A DNA stretch of 37,863 bases from Candidatus Aminicenantota bacterium (GTDB taxonomy: Bacteria > Acidobacteriota > Aminicenantia > Aminicenantales > Aminicenantaceae): positions 1-37,863 of the forward strand of contig JAUWTO010000007.1 in the NCBI GenBank assembly GCA_030614685.1, given 5' to 3'. Below the pieces are notes generated by a model. The model worked only from the letters and a program-made list of their open reading frames with translations. It did no database searches and was not told the origin of the DNA. Position 1 is the first letter of the stretch, and the number at the start of each line of letters is the position of its first letter. The translations under genes were made by a program, and so were the position numbers. Positions 7,669 to 15,436 of this stretch are shown here, in pieces.

Positions 7669-9116
7669 AAACACTGCTGTGCCTGCTCAGTTTCCTCTTC
7701 CTGCTGCCCCCATCCCCTTCCTCGGCTCAGGAACGATTCAGGCGCCAGCAGCCCTATCCAGATCCACTCCCGGCCCTCTCGCTCCCAGATATCGTCAACT
7801 ACACCCTGTCGAACAAACTCAGGCTTTTTGTGGTCCGCAAGGAAGGCCTCCCAGTCATCAATCTTCATCTCACCATCTTGACAGGCGAAGGCGCGTCTCC
7901 GGATTCCAGGCCCGGCCTGGCTACCTTCACGGCCAACATGGTCAGCCGGGGTTCCCAAAATTTCTCGGCCTCCAATGTGGAAGAGACCATCGACAGCATC
8001 GGGGGTCACTTCACCACTCGGACCAATCCAGACTACACGGAGTTTTCTCTTACCTGTCTGGAAGAGAACCTGGACCAAGCCCTGGCACTCCTGAGTGACA
8101 TGATAGTACGGCCAAGTTTTATACGGCGGGAAATCGAGGAACTGCAGCGGACCCCCTTTTACGACCTGACCCGACGGCGTGTGGACCCGGAATTCTCTGG
8201 GCAAAAGCTGCTTTATCAGCTTTTATTCCGGGATCATGCCTACCAAAAGATCGTCTACAACGACAGCATGATACAGACGTACTCCTTGAGTGATATCCAC
8301 ACGTACTATGATAATTTTTACAGGCCCAACAATGCGATCTTGGTCATCACCGGCAACCTCAGCCTGGACCGGGCCGCGCTCAATGTCAGCCATAACTTCA
8401 ACACCTGGGAAGAGAGAACTGTAGCCAAGCCACACCTGTCAGCTCCCGAAATTGACAGCACACCCCCGATCTGCTTCCTGGCCAGCCCTCGCCTCAAAGA
8501 CGTCACTATCATCATGGGAGCCCTCCTCCCGCCCAAGACCAGCCAGGACTATTTTTCCATGCAAGTCCTGAATCAGGTGCTGGGAGGGACCTATATCAGC
8601 CGACTGTTCATGAACCTGAGGGAGTCAAAAAGCTATGCGTACAGGGCCTACAGCCACATGCAATTCTACCAGGCCTGCGGCGTGTTCTATGTACAAGCCC
8701 AGGTCAGGCCTGAAGTCATCAAGGCGTCGGTGGAGGAGATTCAGAGAGAGATCCACGTCATTTCCACTCAGAGGATCCCTAATGAGGAGATTGAAACTGC
8801 AAAGTCCTATCTCCTGGGCCAGTTTCCCCTGCAGATCCAGACCCATGCGGATCTGTCCTCCCGAATCGCGAACATCCAGACCCTGGGACTCGGAAGCGAT
8901 CATTGGGATAAATATTACGAACGGATTATGCTCATCGACTCCCGATCCGTCTATGAGGCGGCCCGCCGGAACTCCCTCCAAACTCCCATTATCATCATCG
9001 TTGGTGACGGATCCGTGCTGGAATCGATCGGTTTTGAAAAAGTCGATGTATACAACACCAATGGAGAATTGACCCAAAGCGTAACACCAAAGCGTAACAA
9101 AGGAGATCGACAATGA
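7665..9116 (+). CDS. Secreted M16 family protein, second subunit, lacking HXXEH
   Basis: Signal peptide; YTLSNKLRLFVVRKEGLPVINLHLTILTGEG, FYRPNNAILVITGNL, LRESKSYAYRAYS; zinc motif position reads TFTAN. Start overlaps previous stop by 4 bp. Confidence 0.88.
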   Translation: MKTLLCLLSFLFLLPPSPSSAQERFRRQQPYPDPLPALSLPDIVNYTLSNKLRLFVVRKEGLPVINLHLTILTGEGASPDSRPGLATFTANMVSRGSQNFSASNVEETIDSIGGHFTTRTNPDYTEFSLTCLEENLDQALALLSDMIVRPSFIRREIEELQRTPFYDLTRRRVDPEFSGQKLLYQLLFRDHAYQKIVYNDSMIQTYSLSDIHTYYDNFYRPNNAILVITGNLSLDRAALNVSHNFNTWEERTVAKPHLSAPEIDSTPPICFLASPRLKDVTIIMGALLPPKTSQDYFSMQVLNQVLGGTYISRLFMNLRESKSYAYRAYSHMQFYQACGVFYVQAQVRPEVIKASVEEIQREIHVISTQRIPNEEIETAKSYLLGQFPLQIQTHADLSSRIANIQTLGLGSDHWDKYYERIMLIDSRSVYEAARRNSLQTPIIIIVGDGSVLESIGFEKVDVYNTNGELTQSVTPKRNKGDRQ

Positions 9117-10795
9117 AGCTTGTGGAATGCGTCCCCAATTTCAGCGAGGGAAGGGACCTGGAAAAGATCAAAGCGATAACCAAGGAAATCGAAGCCACGG
9201 AAGGGATACAGCTTCTGGATGTTGACCCCGGAGATTCTACGAACCGCACGGTAGTCACCTTTATCGGAACCCCAGAGGGTGCCCTGGAAGCCGCCTTCAA
9301 GGCGATCCGGAAGGCCTCTGAGGTGATCGATATGAGCAAGCACACCGGAGCCCACAGCAGGATGGGCGCAACGGACGTCTGTCCGTTCGTCCCGGTGAGC
9401 GGTGTCAGCATGGAAGATTGCGTCGAACTGGCCAAAAAACTGGCTCTGCGCGTGTCAGAGGAGCTGAAGATACCGGTCTACCTCTACGAGGCGGCTGCAC
9501 AGAAGCCCGAGAGACGCAACCTGGCGACAGTCCGATCAGGTGAATACGAGGGTCTGGAAGAAAAGCTCAAGGATCCGGAATGGATGCCCGATTACGGGGA
9601 GGCGGTGTTCAATAGCAAGAGCGGGGCGACGGCCATCGGAGCTCGGGAGTTTCTGATCGCCTACAACATCAACCTCAACACCCGCGACCGCAAGTCCGTG
9701 CAGCACATCGCCCTCAATATCCGTGAACGCGGCCGTTCCAAGCGTGATGAAGATGGCAAGATCGTCCGGGATAAAAACGGCAAGGCCATCAATGTCCCGG
9801 GAAAATTCAAAGAGGTCAAGGCTGTCGGCTGGTATGTGGAAGATTATCAGATCGCCCAGATCTCCATCAACTTCACCAACTACCATCTCTCGCCGCCCCA
9901 CCTGGTCTTCGACGAGGTGGTCAAAGAGGCGGAACAGATCGGGTGCCGGGTGACGGGAAGCGAACTGGTGGGGCTGATCCCTAAGGAAGCCGTGCTCCTG
10001 GCAGGCCGTCATTACCTGAGGAAGCAGGGCAAAAGCGCAGGAGTCCCGGAAGAGGAACTGATCCGCATCGCGACCCTTTCCCTCGGACTGAACGACGTCT
10101 CCGAATTCGATCCCATGAAAAAAATCATAGAGTATCAGTTCAGAGAGGTGGAAGATTCCCTCGTCGACCTGAGCTTGAGGGGATTCAGCAATGAGCTTTC
10201 CATGGATTCCCCTGCTCCCGGCGGAGGAAGCACGGCCGCCCTGTGCGGTACCCTCTCCGCTTCCCTTTCTGCTATGGTCTCCAACCTGACCGTAGGTAAG
10301 AAGGGATACGAAGCTGTCCAGGATACGGTCAAGGAGTTGGCGGAACAGGGGCAGGCCCTCAAAGATGAACTGCTCCGTTCCATTGACCTGGATACGCTGG
10401 CCTTCAACCGGGTGATGGAGTGCTTCCGCATGCCTAAAAAGACCGATGAACAAAAACAGGAACGGGCGGACGCCATTGAAAACGCGACCCAGGAAGCGAC
10501 CCGGATCCCCTTCGGGGTCTTGCAGAATTGCCTGGCGGCCCTCAAGCTAGCCAAGGAGGTCGCGCTCAATGGAAACAAAAACTCCCTCAGCGATGCCGGA
10601 GTAGCAGCCCTCACCGCCCAGGCCGGGGCGGAGGGGGCATACTACAATGTTCTCATCAACCTGCCGGATATCCAGGACCAGCCATTCGTGAGAGAGATGG
10701 AAACTGCGGCCACAGCCCTCAAGAACGAGGCAATAAACCTGGGAGATGAGATCCGGGCTATCCTGGAAAAAGAACTGCGGAAAAACCTGACATGA
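9113..10795 (+). CDS. ftcD: Bifunctional glutamate formiminotransferase / formimidoyltetrahydrofolate cyclodeaminase
   Basis: N-terminal MKLVECVPNFSEGRD...GAHSRMGATDVCPFVPV; C-terminal cyclodeaminase SMDSPAPGGGSTAALCGTLSASL. Confidence 0.95.
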   Translation: MKLVECVPNFSEGRDLEKIKAITKEIEATEGIQLLDVDPGDSTNRTVVTFIGTPEGALEAAFKAIRKASEVIDMSKHTGAHSRMGATDVCPFVPVSGVSMEDCVELAKKLALRVSEELKIPVYLYEAAAQKPERRNLATVRSGEYEGLEEKLKDPEWMPDYGEAVFNSKSGATAIGAREFLIAYNINLNTRDRKSVQHIALNIRERGRSKRDEDGKIVRDKNGKAINVPGKFKEVKAVGWYVEDYQIAQISINFTNYHLSPPHLVFDEVVKEAEQIGCRVTGSELVGLIPKEAVLLAGRHYLRKQGKSAGVPEEELIRIATLSLGLNDVSEFDPMKKIIEYQFREVEDSLVDLSLRGFSNELSMDSPAPGGGSTAALCGTLSASLSAMVSNLTVGKKGYEAVQDTVKELAEQGQALKDELLRSIDLDTLAFNRVMECFRMPKKTDEQKQERADAIENATQEATRIPFGVLQNCLAALKLAKEVALNGNKNSLSDAGVAALTAQAGAEGAYYNVLINLPDIQDQPFVREMETAATALKNEAINLGDEIRAILEKELRKNLT

Positions 10796-10905
10796 TGGAA
10801 AAGGCGATCAGCGATCACACGCTAAGGCTGATCAAAGGGAACCCTGCAGAGGTCTTCGCAGAGACCCTGGATCGCCTGACGACATCCAACAGGCTGCAGG
10901 ACTAA
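10792..10905 (+). CDS. Putative 37-aa microprotein coupled to ftcD
   Basis: ATG ATG GAA AAG ... CAG GAC TAA = MMEKAISDHTLRLIKGNPAEVFAETLDRLTTSNRLQD; start overlaps the ftcD stop (ATGA). Not in the supplied ORF track because of its length. Confidence 0.4.
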   Translation: MMEKAISDHTLRLIKGNPAEVFAETLDRLTTSNRLQD

Positions 10906-10998
10906 TTATTACTTGAACCGGGCAACATTTTATGTCAATATTCTTAGTTACATCAATTCATATATTTACATCATAATCATTGATATGGGAGGTATGGC

Positions 10999-12453
10999 AT
11001 GGCATCAAGACTGACCGAGCTCAATCCGACGGCACTGTGGAAACACTTTGAAGAATTTCTGAAGATCCCTCATGGTTCCGGGAACGAAAAAGCCCTGGGC
11101 GACTACATCATCTCAGTAGCAGAGAAAAACAACCTGGAATGGAAGCGCGACGATGTGGGCAATGTCGTGGTTTCGAAAAAAGCTTCACCGGGGATGGAGG
11201 ACGCCCCCGGCGTCATCCTCCAAGGCCACCTCGACATGGTGTGTGAGAAAAATTCGGACGTGGATTTCGATTTCGAACAGGATCCGATCCAGGCCGAGAT
11301 CGTTGAAGACTGGGTCCAGGCTCAGGGGACGACCCTGGGCGCCGATAACGGCATTGGGAACGCTGCAGGTCTGGCCATCATGGAGGACGATACACTGATC
11401 CATCCGCCCCTGGAATTCCTGTTCACCGTCGAAGAGGAGACCGGGTTGACGGGGGCCACATATATCAAGCCTGACTTCCTGAAAGGGACACGGCTCCTCA
11501 ACCTGGACAGCGAAGATGAAGGCGAATTCACCATCGGGTGTGCTGGTGGCGCAGATTCCTTGATCACCGTTCCTCTGGAAAAGGACGCTGCCGGTGCGGG
11601 CGAAACCTACACCGTGAAGATCTTCGGCCTGCAGGGGGGACACTCGGGAGTGGATATAAACCTGGGCCGGGGCAACGCCATCAAGCTCCTGGCTCGAGTG
11701 CTTTGGGAAGTGGGGGGGAAAGTATCTTTCAAGCTGGCCGGCCTCGAAGGCGGGAACCTGCGCAACGCGATCCCCAGGGAGGCCCTGGCCACGATCCAGC
11801 TGGAAAGCGGGCAGTACGACGATTTTGCCGCCGCAGCCAACACGGCCTTTGCCGGCATTAAGGATGAACTAAAAGTCGTGGATCCTGACGCGAAGATCAG
11901 CATCGATAAGATGGATACCGATGCGCAATCGGTTCTCACAGCCGCTTCCCAAAAAATACTGATCGAGTTTCTGTTTGTCCTTCCCCATGGCGTCATCGCC
12001 ATGCACCCGGAGATGGAGAGGCTGGTTGAGACATCGACCAACCTGGCCGTGATCCACACCCATGAGGACAAGGCAGAGATCATCTGCAGCACCCGCAGCT
12101 CCATCGCTACAGCCCTGGAAGGGACGCGGGGCGTTCTGGCCGCCTTGTGCGGCTTGGCCGGCGCTGATATCATGCTCGAGGAAGGCTATCCGGGCTGGAA
12201 GCCCAATCTGCAGTCTCCCCTTCTCCAGAAGCTCAAGGACGTCTATCTCGCTCAGTTCGGCAAGGAAGCCCACATCGCGGCCATCCATGCCGGGCTGGAG
12301 TGCGGTATCATCGGCGAAAAATACGCGGGGATGGACATGATCTCGTTCGGGCCAACCATCAAATTTCCCCATTCGCCCAGTGAAAAAGTCAACATCCCCT
12401 CGGTGGAGACGTTCTGGGCCTTTCTCATCCGCCTGCTGTTGGAACTCAAGTAG
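10999..12453 (+). CDS. pepD: Aminoacyl-histidine dipeptidase (PepD, M20 family)
   Basis: 484 aa; IPHGSGNEKALGDYI, VILQGHLDMVCEKN, LGADNGIGNAAGLAIMED, FTVEEETGLTGA; GGREEP-upstream SD (GGGAGGT). Confidence 0.93.
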   Translation: MASRLTELNPTALWKHFEEFLKIPHGSGNEKALGDYIISVAEKNNLEWKRDDVGNVVVSKKASPGMEDAPGVILQGHLDMVCEKNSDVDFDFEQDPIQAEIVEDWVQAQGTTLGADNGIGNAAGLAIMEDDTLIHPPLEFLFTVEEETGLTGATYIKPDFLKGTRLLNLDSEDEGEFTIGCAGGADSLITVPLEKDAAGAGETYTVKIFGLQGGHSGVDINLGRGNAIKLLARVLWEVGGKVSFKLAGLEGGNLRNAIPREALATIQLESGQYDDFAAAANTAFAGIKDELKVVDPDAKISIDKMDTDAQSVLTAASQKILIEFLFVLPHGVIAMHPEMERLVETSTNLAVIHTHEDKAEIICSTRSSIATALEGTRGVLAALCGLAGADIMLEEGYPGWKPNLQSPLLQKLKDVYLAQFGKEAHIAAIHAGLECGIIGEKYAGMDMISFGPTIKFPHSPSEKVNIPSVETFWAFLIRLLLELK

Positions 12454-12461
12454 CCCTCCAG

Positions 12462-12600
12462 TTGCGGCAGGGGCTTTTGGGACCGCCTTATAACGGCCTT
12501 GATTCGGGCCAGGAGCTCCCGGATGCCGAGGGTTTTGGTGATGTAGTCATCTCCCCCCAGTTCCTGGGTCAGAGTCAGACTGCGTGCCCCGTCCCAACCC
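12462..12600 (-). pseudogene. Remnant of a response-regulator receiver domain
   Basis: Reverse strand reads DGARSLTLTQELGGDDYITKTLGIRELLARIKAVIRRSQKPLPQLEG, matching the receiver-domain C-terminal signature (GADDYITKPF.IRELLARIKAVLRR). No start or N-terminal part present. Confidence 0.7.
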
Positions 12601-12604
12601 TTAT

Positions 12605-13219
12605 TCAGGCATGGGGTGGAGGCTCATCATCCAAAGGGATCCGGTTCAGACGGTCCCGCAGTCCTCTGGCATCGCCGACATACTTGTCCAGTTCCCGCCA
12701 AAAGTTTTTTCCGTGGTTTTTAATCCGCGTATGTATCAGTTCATGAAGGATCACATAGTCACGCAGCATATCCGGGAGTGAGGCCAGTTTGAGGTTGAGA
12801 TTGAGGTTGTTTTTTCCGGAACAGCTTCCCCAGCGTGTTCTCTGGCGCCTGATAAAGATCCGGTTGTAGGTGAATCCATAGAGCCCGGCCAGCTCCTCCA
12901 CCCTGTCCCGGAGCATGGCCCGGGATTCTGACTCAGGGGAGGTTCTCTCCTGCAGCCTGTCAGGAGAGCTGGCCGCCTCCTGACGCATCCGCTCCAGGTG
13001 TTTTTGGATCCAGGCACGTTTATTGAGCACGAAGGCCTCTGCCTGCCTCATTGACACACCTGGCGGCACTGCCACTCGGATCCTGCCCGGAGGCCTCACG
13101 GATATGCTCACGCGCCGAGCACGGGGACTGGGCGCGAAACAGACGCTCCCCACTCCTGCGATGGCTTTGATCCGGGATGTACTCATCCCAGGTAGAAGGA
13201 ACAGAGTACAGGGCAGCAA
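12605..13219 (-). CDS. YgjP/DUF45-type (M48-like, SprT-like) metallopeptidase
   Basis: VILHELIHTRIKNHGKNFWREL (HELIH plus downstream H); TRWGSCSGKNNLNLNLKLASLP. Likely start at internal MSTSRIKAIAG (about 13186). Confidence 0.85.
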   Translation of the reverse strand: MLPCTLFLLPGMSTSRIKAIAGVGSVCFAPSPRARRVSISVRPPGRIRVAVPPGVSMRQAEAFVLNKRAWIQKHLERMRQEAASSPDRLQERTSPESESRAMLRDRVEELAGLYGFTYNRIFIRRQRTRWGSCSGKNNLNLNLKLASLPDMLRDYVILHELIHTRIKNHGKNFWRELDKYVGDARGLRDRLNRIPLDDEPPPHA

Positions 13220-13234
13220 TAATGGCCGGCCGTC

Positions 13235-14275
13235 TCAGGACTTTTCACGGGCAGTCTTTTGAAAGGCGGAAACGCCGAGGGTTTTGTATCGGGCTGAGGA
13301 AATGAGCTTGGTCCGGGCCTTGCCGGGCAGTTCCTCGGCCCCCACCTCCCCGAACAAAGAGCGCTCGAACGCAGCATGGTCGACCTCACGGAACTCCATG
13401 ACCCGGTGAGGCGGGAGGAGCTCCTGCTTCTGCAGGACGTTCAACATGTGAACTGTTTTAATGCCGAAGTAGCGTTTAAGGAAGATCACGTCCTCGAAAT
13501 GCAGGCTGCGGGCATGCAGTTCCTTGCTGACGAAGTGCTTCAGCTTCCGCGGCGGGACGAGAAAATCATATGCGAACTGCTGGGCGAATTTCTCCCTTGG
13601 GTGGTAGAGAGGCAGGTATTCGTCTATAAAGACATCCGGATTATCCAGGATGGGCCCGGCAAAACGGTCTTTCAGGTAATGGGCATATTCATGAGCCGCC
13701 GCTATATGCTGTTCGCCAAGAGGCCGGCTCGCATCGATGAGGGCGAACCCTGCCTGTTCGGCATCGAAAAAAACAAAAATGCCGGCGATCTTGGCAGTCT
13801 CGGGTATTACCTGACGCAGAATCCTGAGCCCGTTGAGCTCGAGCAGTGAAAAGATATCCCGGATGGGTTCATCCCCCAGGCCGAGCCGCTTCCGCTCCTC
13901 CAGCGCCAGGCGCTCGGCCGAGGCATTCTGGAAGAAGGGAGCCGGTTCCGCGCGACGTTGAGTCAGATCTTCGATGCGAAGGTAATCTTCACAATAACGC
14001 TGGAAGCGCCGGATCACGTTCAAAGCTTCCTTGCCAAGCTTTTTTTCCTGGCGCAGAGACTGAAAATTATCCTCCGGTTCCTGGAGAAAATAACCGATGT
14101 CCTTGTTCAGGAATCCGGACAATCTCCTGAGCGAATCCAGGCTGGGAGCCCTTTTCCCGATCTCAAGAAGCGAGATAAACTCGCTTGAGAGCCCCACGGC
14201 CTTGGACAATTCCTCCTGGGTAAGTCCCAGGTTTTCCCTCGCCCGACGTAACTTTGCACCTAATTTTCCCGACAT
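13235..14275 (-). CDS. XRE-family HTH regulator fused to ImmA/IrrE-type metallopeptidase
   Basis: N-terminal HTH (LRRARENLGLTQEELSKAVGLSSEFISLLEIGKRAPSLDSLRRLS); C-terminal HIAAAHEYAHYLKDRF (HExxH). Confidence 0.9.
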   Translation of the reverse strand: MSGKLGAKLRRARENLGLTQEELSKAVGLSSEFISLLEIGKRAPSLDSLRRLSGFLNKDIGYFLQEPEDNFQSLRQEKKLGKEALNVIRRFQRYCEDYLRIEDLTQRRAEPAPFFQNASAERLALEERKRLGLGDEPIRDIFSLLELNGLRILRQVIPETAKIAGIFVFFDAEQAGFALIDASRPLGEQHIAAAHEYAHYLKDRFAGPILDNPDVFIDEYLPLYHPREKFAQQFAYDFLVPPRKLKHFVSKELHARSLHFEDVIFLKRYFGIKTVHMLNVLQKQELLPPHRVMEFREVDHAAFERSLFGEVGAEELPGKARTKLISSARYKTLGVSAFQKTAREKS

Positions 14276-14300
14276 GACATCCCCTTGTAGGATAAGGCTT

Positions 14301-14360
14301 TTATAACTGCTGGTTATCCAAAAGTCAAGAAAGCCGTTTTTTTATAACTCTCAGTTATAA
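14301..14360. promoter_or_regulatory. Two related palindromic operator candidates between divergent genes
   Basis: TTATAACTCTCAGTTATAA (14342-14360; perfect 8-bp arms) and imperfect TTATAACTGCTGGTTATCC (14301-14319). Confidence 0.65.
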
Positions 14361-14372
14361 CACTCATCCTGA

Positions 14373-14402
14373 TTGACTTACGTAAAATCTCTCGGATATA
14401 AT
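14373..14402 (+). promoter_or_regulatory. Sigma70-like promoter for the PAS-GGDEF gene
   Basis: TTGACT (14373-14378), 18-nt spacer, TATAAT (14397-14402); start codon at 14423. Confidence 0.65.
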
Positions 14403-14422
14403 AATCCCAATTCAAGTAAAAA

Positions 14423-15376
14423 GTGGATGAAATGACGGACAACAAGATCGCGATCCTTGCTGAAAAATCGGAAGACAGGTTCTATGACCGACTCCTCAAC
14501 AACTTGCAGGAAGCTGTCAACATACTGGATCCGAGCCTGAATGTGATTTTTTGGAACACGTCTTCCGAACAGATGACCGGACATTCGTCCGCAGAAGTCC
14601 TGGGGAAGGCCTGCCTCAAGAATGTGCTCATCGAGCAGGGAGATGCCAACATCCTCCCCTGCAGTATAAGCTGCCCGGTTGCCCAGGTCCTGGAAAACGG
14701 GGGTGTCCGAAGCTTCGATGCTTACCTGCAGCACAAGGAAGGGCACCGGTTTCCGGTGCACATGCGTATCATCCCCATCAAAAGCCAGGATGGGGAGATC
14801 ATCGCTGCTGTCGAGACCTTCCGCGAGCTGTCCCCCAAGGTGACCCTCCCTCAATCCAAGGAAGGGCTGCAGCGCATGGGCCTGCTGGATCCCCTCACTT
14901 CCATGGGGAACAGGCGCTATCTCGAGCTGCATCTCAACTCACGCCTGGAAGAGATGAAACAGCTCGGGTTCTCGTTCGGAGTGCTTTTTATCGATATAGA
15001 CGGCATGGAAGACATCAACGAGGCCTACGGGAGCGTCGTTGGGGACAAGGTCCTCAAGATGATCTCGCAGACGCTGTCCAGCAGCACCCGCTTCTTCGAA
15101 GTCGTGGGCCGATGGGACAGAGAGCAGTTTCTGGTGGTCCTCTTGAATATCGACCTGGAGAAACTGGACCTGGTCGCCAACAAGCTGCGATTGCTGGCGG
15201 AACAGTCCAATCTGCGCGAGGCCGATCTTTTCATCAAGACCACGGTTTCTATCGGCGCAACCCTTGCAAAATCCCGGGACACCGCAGCCAGTCTGGTCGA
15301 AAGGGCTGAGAAACTGGCCGAGCACAGCAAATGGTTGGGCAGGAATCGGGTTTCTGTGAAGCTCGATAAGGATTGA
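14423..15376 (+). CDS. PAS domain + degenerate GGDEF domain protein
   Basis: PAS: LLNNLQEAVNILDPSLNVIFWNTSSEQMTGHSSAEVLGK. GGDEF-type: DPLTSMGNRRYLE, GVLFIDIDGMEDINEAYGSVVGDKVLK, but the signature is GRWDREQF instead of RYGGDEF. Confidence 0.88.
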   Translation: MDEMTDNKIAILAEKSEDRFYDRLLNNLQEAVNILDPSLNVIFWNTSSEQMTGHSSAEVLGKACLKNVLIEQGDANILPCSISCPVAQVLENGGVRSFDAYLQHKEGHRFPVHMRIIPIKSQDGEIIAAVETFRELSPKVTLPQSKEGLQRMGLLDPLTSMGNRRYLELHLNSRLEEMKQLGFSFGVLFIDIDGMEDINEAYGSVVGDKVLKMISQTLSSSTRFFEVVGRWDREQFLVVLLNIDLEKLDLVANKLRLLAEQSNLREADLFIKTTVSIGATLAKSRDTAASLVERAEKLAEHSKWLGRNRVSVKLDKD

Positions 15377-15436
15377 GAAAATCTCCGGCCTGGAAGGAGG
15401 TCGTTCTGAAGATTTTCTTGGCGAATTAGGGACTGA

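Noticed and set aside
9536-10453. 305-aa minus-strand ORF inside ftcD
   Set aside because: Antisense to a clear ftcD; low-complexity composition and no recognisable domain. Shadow ORF.
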